NCBI GenBank assembly: GCA_964570205.1
Contig: CAZMXI010000147.1
Location: forward strand, 1-12,517
DNA length: 12,517 nt
Source: CAZMXI01 sp964570205
Lineage (GTDB): Bacteria > Planctomycetota > Phycisphaerae > Tepidisphaerales > Tepidisphaeraceae
Direction of reading: 5' to 3'
Shown here: positions 7,611 to 12,517 of the stretch, one piece after another
Position numbering within the stretch: the first letter of the stretch is position 1
Layout of the letters: each line of letters opens with the position of its first letter
Notes under the pieces: model-generated
The model's input: the letters and a program-made list of their open reading frames with translations, nothing else
Databases searched by the model: none
Told to the model about the DNA's origin: nothing
Program-made: the position numbers and the translations under genes

Positions 7611-8456
7611 ATGAATCAACGCATCGTTCTCGGCATCGCTTCGCTCTCGCTGGCCGCAGTGATCGGCACCGGCGTTCTGTTCGCGCAATCGCAGCAGAAA
7701 CCCCCGCTCAAGGCCAACGAGGGCTTCACCGACACCCCCATGCAGCCCAACGGCAAGTGGCACGCCCACGACCCCAACCGGCCGGTGCCCCCGGTGGTGG
7801 AGCCGGGCGAGAGCTTCAGCCACATGGCGAAGNNNNNNNNNNTCGTGCTGTTTGACGGCAAGGATCTTTCCAAGTGGCGGGGCGACCAGGGCGAGCCGAA
7901 GTGGAAGATCGAGAACGGCTACATGGAAACCCTGCCCAAGACAGGCCCCATCCGCACCAGGGATGAATTCGGCGACTTCCAGCTTCACCTGGAGTTCGCC
8001 ACCCCGGAGAAGGTCGTCGGCAAGGGCCAGGGCCGCGGCAACAACGGCGTCAACATCTACGGCCGTTATGAAATCCAGATCCTCGACTCCTACGAGAACT
8101 ACACCTACGCCGATGGCGGCTGCGCGGCCATCTACGGCCAGTATCCCCCGCTGGTGAACGCCTCCAGAAAGCCTGGCGAATGGCAGTCCTATGACATCAT
8201 CTGGGAGGGCCCCCGCTGGGATGACGCCGGCAAGCTGACCCGCAAGGCCTCTGTCACCGTCCTGCATAACGGCGTGGTCGTCCACCACAAGCAGGAGCTT
8301 TGGGGCAACACCAACTGGCGCATCGTCGGCAACTACAACCGCCCGCATCCGCCCAAGGGTTCGATTTCCCTCGCCGAGCACGGCAACCCGGTGCGTTTCC
8401 GCAACATCTGGATCCGTCCCCTCGGCACCTACGACCAGGCCGGCGAACAGAAGTAG
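7611..8456 (+). CDS. Secreted DUF1080 (3-keto-disaccharide hydrolase family) protein, interrupted by a 10-N gap
   Basis: The product has about 281 residues, four of them undetermined (75-78). It belongs to the DUF1080 family, beta-sandwich proteins related to concanavalin-like lectins and linked to cleavage of 3-keto-glycosides. Residues 1-26 are a Sec signal peptide (ending VLFAQ). Family hallmarks are VLFDGKDLSKW (79-89), WKIENGYMET (98-107), GDFQLHLEF (121-129), NNGVNIYGRYEIQILDS (144-160), GEWQSYDIIWEGPRW (189-203) and the closing strand VRFRNIWIRPL (261-271). GGAGGAG six bases before the ATG supports the start. The frame continues correctly across the N run. A partner role with the Tat-exported oxidoreductases nearby is plausible because oxidation to a 3-keto sugar precedes cleavage in the known pathway. 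The substrate is unknown. A strong hairpin follows the stop. Confidence 0.9.
   Translation: MNQRIVLGIASLSLAAVIGTGVLFAQSQQKPPLKANEGFTDTPMQPNGKWHAHDPNRPVPPVVEPGESFSHMAKXXXXVLFDGKDLSKWRGDQGEPKWKIENGYMETLPKTGPIRTRDEFGDFQLHLEFATPEKVVGKGQGRGNNGVNIYGRYEIQILDSYENYTYADGGCAAIYGQYPPLVNASRKPGEWQSYDIIWEGPRWDDAGKLTRKASVTVLHNGVVVHHKQELWGNTNWRIVGNYNRPHPPKGSISLAEHGNPVRFRNIWIRPLGTYDQAGEQK
7833..7842. other. Assembly gap of 10 N inside the DUF1080 gene
   Basis: Ten undetermined bases lie at codons 75-78. The first three unknown codons are NNN and the fourth is NTC, so residue 78 can only be F, L, I or V. Ten N is a common placeholder length, so the true gap size may differ. The frame is open and homologous-looking on both sides, which makes a true size that preserves the frame likely. 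Confidence 0.99.
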
Positions 8457-8495
8457 CGGTGATCGCCCATCAAGATCATGAGAATCGCCGAATAG

Positions 8496-8550
8496 AGACA
8501 CGGAGAAGGCGGGAACCATCGCGTCCTTCTCCGTGTCTTCTTCTGTTTTC
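8496..8550 (+). terminator. Perfect 14-bp hairpin terminator after the DUF1080 gene
   Basis: AGACACGGAGAAGG (8496-8509) pairs without mismatch with CCTTCTCCGTGTCT (8525-8538) around a 15-base loop. A pyrimidine-rich tail TCTTCTGTTTTC (8539-8550) follows. The hairpin starts 39 bases after the stop at 8456. It fits an intrinsic terminator for the DUF1080 transcript, although the U tract is interrupted. Confidence 0.7.
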
Positions 8551-8740
8551 ACGGACCCGGCGATGCGACCGGTGTTTCACGTATGGTTGCTCACGATGCA
8601 CCGGCTGATCGCCAAGCGGCAAAACCCACGCCTGCCCGCTTCACCGGCCATGTCGCATGGTGAAATCGACGATCGGCTCCGAGTTCGGCAGGCTGCGTGG
8701 ATGATGTCCCACGCCGGGTTCTCGTATGTTGCGGCGGCCA
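8551..8740. other. Intergenic stretch between convergent genes
   Basis: No gene was found in these 190 bases. CCATG-TCG-CATGG (inside 8640-8664) forms a small stem that can be extended by TTCA/TGAA across a bulge. It lies downstream of the minus-strand GH71/99-like gene but lacks a U tract, so it is a weak terminator candidate at best. Confidence 0.3.
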
Positions 8741-9841
8741 TCACTGCTTCCGCACGACCGCTTGGACCGCCTTGAGGTACACATCTCCCTCGCTCTTGGT
8801 GGGTGTCAGATATCCGCCTTCGCCATTCTCGTTCCACGCATACAGCAGCACCAGCCGCTCCCGCACCGCTCGGTCCGCGTGTCGGTCCAGCCAGTCGACC
8901 GCTTTCCCGACGAACTGCCCCACTGCCTGCGGTGAGCGATCCGGATAAAAGACGGACTGCCGTTCAATCGGCAGGTCTTTCTTCTCCCACGGCCGCATAT
9001 CCCAGCCGACCGTCACCACGGGTATATAGGGCACCTTGGTCTTTCGGGCAAACGACTCCCATATGCCTTCGTGGCCGGTGATCAGACTGGCGAAGGTCTG
9101 CCGCTTTACGCCCGCCTGCGCCCCGGCCCCGGGATAGTTGTAGCCGGTGAACACGTCGAAGCCCGCGGCCGCCAGATCATCCAGATTATCCCAGCCGTAG
9201 TCCGGTCCGGGTGTGCAGCAAGCGGCCACGGTCACTCCCTGGAGTCCTTCGGCAACGGCCTTCTGCCGCAGGCGACCCAGCGCCTCCCGCACGCCGGCCG
9301 GACCCCCAAAGGCCGTCTTCAGCTCACGGGGCGAGAAGAAGATCAAGAGAGGTTTGCCATCGACCGTCAGATGCCCCGGCTGTTTGAACAGTTCGATCCA
9401 TTTCTCGCTGGCCGCGTCCCAGTCCTTGGGTCCGATTCGGAAACCCGCATGGTTCGCCACCAGAACGCAGAACTCCAGGCGATTTCTGTTCTTCGCCTGC
9501 AGATACAGCCCAAGCGCATTATTCAACGGCGTCTGTTTGTTGGTTCCCTCAGGAAGGTACCAGCAGAAGGAAAAGAAGGCGATTCCATGTTCAGCGGCCA
9601 GACCGATCTGCTGCTCCATGATCGGCAGCGTATTGTCCAGCCAGCCCCAGACCGGCTCCCGGTGGGCAAACTCGGTTCTCAGCCGATCGGTCAGGTGGAT
9701 GTGATTGGTGCCGCCCGACCAGCCATCGAAGTAGTACGCACCAACCTTGGCAGGCTGATCCTGCGCCACCGCCTCGCCCGCAAACGGAATCAGACACGCC
9801 AGCCCCACCGCGATGATGCCAGTCCTTCGCAAGCGCCACAT
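8741..9841 (-). CDS. Secreted GH71/GH99-like glycoside hydrolase-type protein
   Basis: The product has 366 residues. The start at 9841 is preceded by GAGGTG with a short spacer and yields a signal peptide (MWRLRRTGIIAVGLACLI, cleavage near AVAQ). An open extension to 10087 would overlap the upstream gene and looks non-coding. The mature protein opens with VGAYYFDGWSGG (33-44) and has FFSFCWYLP (89-97), LLIFFSPREL (165-174), PVVTVGWDMRPW (274-285) and LLYAWNENGEGGYLTP (332-347). This resembles the GH71/GH99-like TIM barrels found in bacterial glycan-degrading loci, where the WNE(x)GEGG segment near the C-terminus is typical. E338 or E341 could be catalytic or substrate-binding. It follows oxidoreductase 2 by 113 bases in the same direction. 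The fold assignment is moderately firm; substrate and activity are unknown. Confidence 0.8.
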   Translation of the reverse strand: MWRLRRTGIIAVGLACLIPFAGEAVAQDQPAKVGAYYFDGWSGGTNHIHLTDRLRTEFAHREPVWGWLDNTLPIMEQQIGLAAEHGIAFFSFCWYLPEGTNKQTPLNNALGLYLQAKNRNRLEFCVLVANHAGFRIGPKDWDAASEKWIELFKQPGHLTVDGKPLLIFFSPRELKTAFGGPAGVREALGRLRQKAVAEGLQGVTVAACCTPGPDYGWDNLDDLAAAGFDVFTGYNYPGAGAQAGVKRQTFASLITGHEGIWESFARKTKVPYIPVVTVGWDMRPWEKKDLPIERQSVFYPDRSPQAVGQFVGKAVDWLDRHADRAVRERLVLLYAWNENGEGGYLTPTKSEGDVYLKAVQAVVRKQ

Positions 9842-9954
9842 TCTTTCACCTCTTCCCATCCCGGTCACCGAGGTATCGCGGGGAGCAGACAACCAACGCC
9901 TGGCAGCGTGCATCCACATCCCCTTCGCACCGACCCATGTCCTTCCGCCCCTAA

Positions 9955-11277
9955 TTAGGTGGACCATGGCTCGCGCATCGTGCGGAACCGCAGGCGATTG
10001 GCTTCGGGATCTCCAATGAACTCGGCCTTGACCAGATCGAACTTCATGCTCCGCTGCAACTGTTCGCAGATGTCCGCGGCCAGGCAAATGCTCATTGCGC
10101 GAAACATCACCTCTGGATTCGCCACAGCAGGACGACGTGACTTGACGCAGTCGAAGAAATCCCGCACGTGGTTGGGCGGGCGCTGGGTCCGGGCCGTATA
10201 ATCCGCCAGCACCTTCTTGTACTCATCCATCAGCGATGGCGCTGACACATCGGGCCTGGTATAACCGTCGGCCGCGGCCGCCCACCCCTCGGAACCGTCA
10301 AACCGCTCACCGCAGGCCCCGTGCCAATATTTACAGGGCTGCCAGACATCGCCCGGCACTCGATAGAGCACCAGCTTCACGCCATTCGACAGGCGAGTCT
10401 CCATGCTGACATCGGGCCCGGCGTACTCAAAGTTGATGGATGACACATCGGACATGTCAAGTCCGGCCAGGGCCTGGGCCACCGTGTGCGCACCCCACAT
10501 CGCCACGTCGGTGGCGAGATCATAGAAGTTGTACCACCCGGCGTTCATGTATCCGCTGTTGTACGGCCGCCAGGGGCTCGGTCCAAGCCAGGTATCCCAA
10601 TCCATCTCGTCTTTCGGCGGCTCCGGCTGCGCCGGCAGCCAGTCGTGACGCAACCCGCCGCGCCATCGGCAGTCTGCATACGCGGTGTGAATCTCGCCAA
10701 GCCGGCCGGATCGCGCCATCTCGATAGCAAAGATATGGTTGGGCTCGCTGAGCCGCTGCGCGCCGGTCTGATACACCCGGCCATACCGTCGGGCCGTTGC
10801 CACAACCTCCTGCCCCTGCGCCATCGAGAGACACGCGGGCTTCTCGCAGTAGACGTCCTTTCCCTCGCGCATCGCCATGATCGAGGCCAGGGCGTGCCAG
10901 CGATCGCCGGTGGCAATCAGAACCCCGTCGATGTCCTTGCGACCCAGCAACTCGCGCATGTCCCGGTAGACCGCGCAATCCTTATTGCCGTATCGGGCAT
11001 CAACGGCCTGCTTCATCGCCTCGCGGCGGCTCTTCACGACATCGCAGACGGCCACGAACCGGACATCGCTTTCCCCCATCATCCAGGGCACGTCGCCGGA
11101 ACCGCGGCCGCCGACACCTATGGCGCCCATGATGATGCGCTCACTGGGCGCAACCGCCCCGTCACGACCAAGGACCGAGGCCGGAATGATCTGGGGAATG
11201 GCCAGCGCACCGCCGGCCGCAGCGACATCCTTCAGGAATCGACGCCGCGTGAGTCGTCTGCTGCGATTGTCGCCCAT
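9955..11277 (-). CDS. Tat-exported Gfo/Idh/MocA family oxidoreductase 2
   Basis: The product has 440 residues and starts at ATG 11277, with GGAG seven bases upstream. A classical Tat signal TRRRFLK (T10-K16) leads into a hydrophobic stretch. The dinucleotide-binding loop is GAIGVGGRGSG (51-61). E145-K146-P147 supplies the family lysine. The substrate domain includes MDWDTWLGPSPWRPY (225-239) and MWGAH (260-264). Where most relatives have aspartate four residues before the histidine this protein has M260, and A267 replaces the aspartate three residues after it. The C-terminal half has an insertion rich in aromatic residues (about 310-345). It shares length and layout with oxidoreductase 1 but differs throughout, so the two are not a recent duplication. 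The GH71/99-like gene lies 113 bases downstream and may be co-transcribed. Substrate unknown. Confidence 0.92.
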   Translation of the reverse strand: MGDNRSRRLTRRRFLKDVAAAGGALAIPQIIPASVLGRDGAVAPSERIIMGAIGVGGRGSGDVPWMMGESDVRFVAVCDVVKSRREAMKQAVDARYGNKDCAVYRDMRELLGRKDIDGVLIATGDRWHALASIMAMREGKDVYCEKPACLSMAQGQEVVATARRYGRVYQTGAQRLSEPNHIFAIEMARSGRLGEIHTAYADCRWRGGLRHDWLPAQPEPPKDEMDWDTWLGPSPWRPYNSGYMNAGWYNFYDLATDVAMWGAHTVAQALAGLDMSDVSSINFEYAGPDVSMETRLSNGVKLVLYRVPGDVWQPCKYWHGACGERFDGSEGWAAAADGYTRPDVSAPSLMDEYKKVLADYTARTQRPPNHVRDFFDCVKSRRPAVANPEVMFRAMSICLAADICEQLQRSMKFDLVKAEFIGDPEANRLRFRTMREPWST

Positions 11278-11452
11278 AACCTATCTCCGTGCTTGCCCCT
11301 TCTCCATACAGCGTACCAACCCGCAGGTTGCCATTGAAGAACCCCGGATCCTCGCCCTCGCGACAACCACAGGCGCAATCCATGCCTCTTCCTTCTTCCG
11401 GACATCTGCCCCTTTCCCTGAAGCCGCGCCCCCGGGTCATCCCACACAGAGA
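11278..11452. other. Intergenic stretch between the repeat-rich surface protein and oxidoreductase 2
   Basis: These 175 bases separate two minus-strand genes. The only clear element is GGAG just before the oxidoreductase 2 start. No strong hairpin, U tract or -35/-10 pair was found. A short frame starting at 11383 with a weak Shine-Dalgarno sequence overlaps the downstream gene and was not accepted. Confidence 0.5.
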
Positions 11453-12517
11453 TCACAACAGCGTCACCAGGATGCTCTCTGCTTCGCTCCAGACACCCAA
11501 TTCATCCATGACACGCGCAAACAGCCGCAACTCACCAACCACGCGCTTCTTCGCCGGATAAGCGAACGACCAGCCGTCGGTGCCTCGCTTATCAATGCCA
11601 AGCAGCTTGTCACCCTTCTCATCGAAAACACCGTTGCCGTCACTGTCGAGATAGAAGGCGGCCCGCCGAAGCACGCCATCGTCGGCCGCCCCTTCCAGCC
11701 AGAGATCCAGTTTCTGGTCGCGGCCGACCGGCCCGGCCGGACCCATCAACGCCTGCACATCGGGCGGCGCGTTGATCCGCATCGACGCCATCGCGGGCTC
11801 GCTCCAGGCGGCATCGCTATCTTGCGCCCGGCTCAGGAAGACAACGGTGCTCCCGGGCTCGCCCGTTACGGCACCTCGCCAACTGCCCCTGGTTCCCAAC
11901 AGGTCGGCCAGCAGCAGATCCTCGGCCTCTTCGATCGTGCCGTTGGCGTTGATGTCCCGCCATAGCTGAACCCGTTCGACCCTGCCGTCAAGATCCCTGA
12001 TGCCGCCGGCCGACAGCGTCACGGTATCTCCGCTGGTCCGCAGCACGCCGGGCTTCACGCGCAAGCTCGCGACGATGGGATGGTCGTTGACCACCGTCAG
12101 CATGGCCGACGCCTCGCGCCCGGCCGAGCCGCCGCGGTTAAACGCCACCGCGAAGATCGCCGCCTCGCCCAGGGGCAGCTTGCTCGCCTTGCCTGTCCAG
12201 GACCACACGGTCGATCCGCGGGCTCGCCTGCCTTTGCCCAGCAGCGGATCGTCCGCGTCCCACGCGCCATTGCCGTTGCCATCGCGATAGAAGACAACGC
12301 GATAGGTCCCTTCCACCACATCATCGGCAAAGAGCGTATAGCGGGCGCTGCGGCCGACTTGGGCAGGGGCGATGGTTATCGAGCCGATGACGTCCGGCGC
12401 ATCGGCCGGCGGGCTGGCCAGATTGCCGATGCGCATCACAAAAGCATCGACATCGCCGCCGATGCGCGTGTCATAGCCGCCGCGCAGCCATCCAGCGGAC
12501 TCGGTGGTGCCGCCGAG
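11453..12517 (-). CDS. Extracellular repeat protein with SBBP-like and calcium-loop repeats, 5' end outside window
   Basis: The frame stays open to the window edge, so only the last 354 residues are seen and the start is unknown. The first visible residues, AGWLRGGYDTRIGGDVDAFVMRIGN (7-31, given here without residue 20-24 detail) should be read as GGYDT at 13-17 and DVDAFVMRIG at 22-31. They match the end of an SBBP beta-propeller repeat. Then come three units of about 100 residues, each with a DxNxNG-type acidic loop: DGNGNGAWD (79-87), DINANGTIE (188-196) and DSDGNGVFD (291-299). Each loop is followed by D-LL and a tryptophan strand (WSW, SWRG, WSF). Such loops usually bind calcium. The protein ends in LLVTLL-like residues (ILVTLL) with no sorting tag. 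It is probably a large secreted or surface protein; its partner is unknown. Confidence 0.8.
   Translation of the reverse strand, partial: LGGTTESAGWLRGGYDTRIGGDVDAFVMRIGNLASPPADAPDVIGSITIAPAQVGRSARYTLFADDVVEGTYRVVFYRDGNGNGAWDADDPLLGKGRRARGSTVWSWTGKASKLPLGEAAIFAVAFNRGGSAGREASAMLTVVNDHPIVASLRVKPGVLRTSGDTVTLSAGGIRDLDGRVERVQLWRDINANGTIEEAEDLLLADLLGTRGSWRGAVTGEPGSTVVFLSRAQDSDAAWSEPAMASMRINAPPDVQALMGPAGPVGRDQKLDLWLEGAADDGVLRRAAFYLDSDGNGVFDEKGDKLLGIDKRGTDGWSFAYPAKKRVVGELRLFARVMDELGVWSEAESILVTLL

Noticed and set aside
7338..8552. A 404-residue minus-strand frame spanning the DUF1080 gene.
   Set aside because: It is antisense to a clear family member and crosses the N gap; valine- and glycine-rich shadow.
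11162..11383. A short minus-strand frame starting MDCACGCREGEDPG with AAGGA six bases upstream.
   Set aside because: It overlaps the first 115 or so bases of oxidoreductase 2 in another frame and no family is recognisable. A leader peptide cannot be excluded, but nothing else supports it.
1..12517. CRISPR arrays, insertion sequences, phage or defence genes.
   Set aside because: No regularly spaced direct repeats, transposase or integrase motifs, or known defence domains were seen on either strand.

Overview
The window looks like part of a draft genome from a GC-rich planctomycete or a close PVC-superphylum relative. This is inferred from gene content. It holds two Tat-exported Gfo/Idh/MocA oxidoreductases, a DUF1080 (3-keto-disaccharide hydrolase family) protein, a HEAT-repeat protein with a C-terminal jelly-roll-like domain, a divergent GH10 enzyme, a GH71/99-like protein and a surface protein with SBBP-like and calcium-loop repeats. 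No phylogenetic marker is present, so the taxon is not proven. A run of 10 N at 7833-7842 shows that this is scaffolded draft sequence.

Layout. 12-1319 (+) is a secreted, divergent GH10 glycoside hydrolase. It converges, with a 13-base gap, on a two-gene minus-strand unit: oxidoreductase 1 (5102 to 3780), then the HEAT-repeat protein (3744 to 1333). A short divergent intergenic region separates these from a secreted glycerophosphodiester phosphodiesterase (5279-6115, +). Next come tRNA-Ser(UGA) (6351-6437, +), about 700 bases holding one doubtful reading frame, and tRNA-Arg(ACG) (7140-7213, -). Both tRNAs have recognisable promoters. A palindrome-rich leader precedes the DUF1080 gene (7611-8456, +), which ends in a perfect 14-bp hairpin terminator. 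Facing it on the minus strand are oxidoreductase 2 (11277 to 9955) and a GH71/99-like secreted protein (9841 to 8741). The window closes with the 3' part of a repeat-rich extracellular protein (11453-12517, -) whose start lies outside.

How the genes may work together. Almost every protein carries a Sec or Tat export signal, so the region looks like a periplasmic or surface toolkit for glycans and phosphodiesters. Tat-exported Gfo/Idh/MocA enzymes together with a DUF1080 protein fit the 3-keto-glycoside route, in which a sugar C3 hydroxyl is oxidised before the glycosidic bond is cleaved. The genes lie in several transcription units, so this link is inference. No CRISPR array, transposase, phage gene or obvious defence system was seen. 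The less ordinary points are the replaced catalytic-site residues in both oxidoreductases and in the GH10 enzyme, the HEAT/jelly-roll partner of oxidoreductase 1, and the strong palindromes near tRNA-Arg and upstream of the DUF1080 gene.
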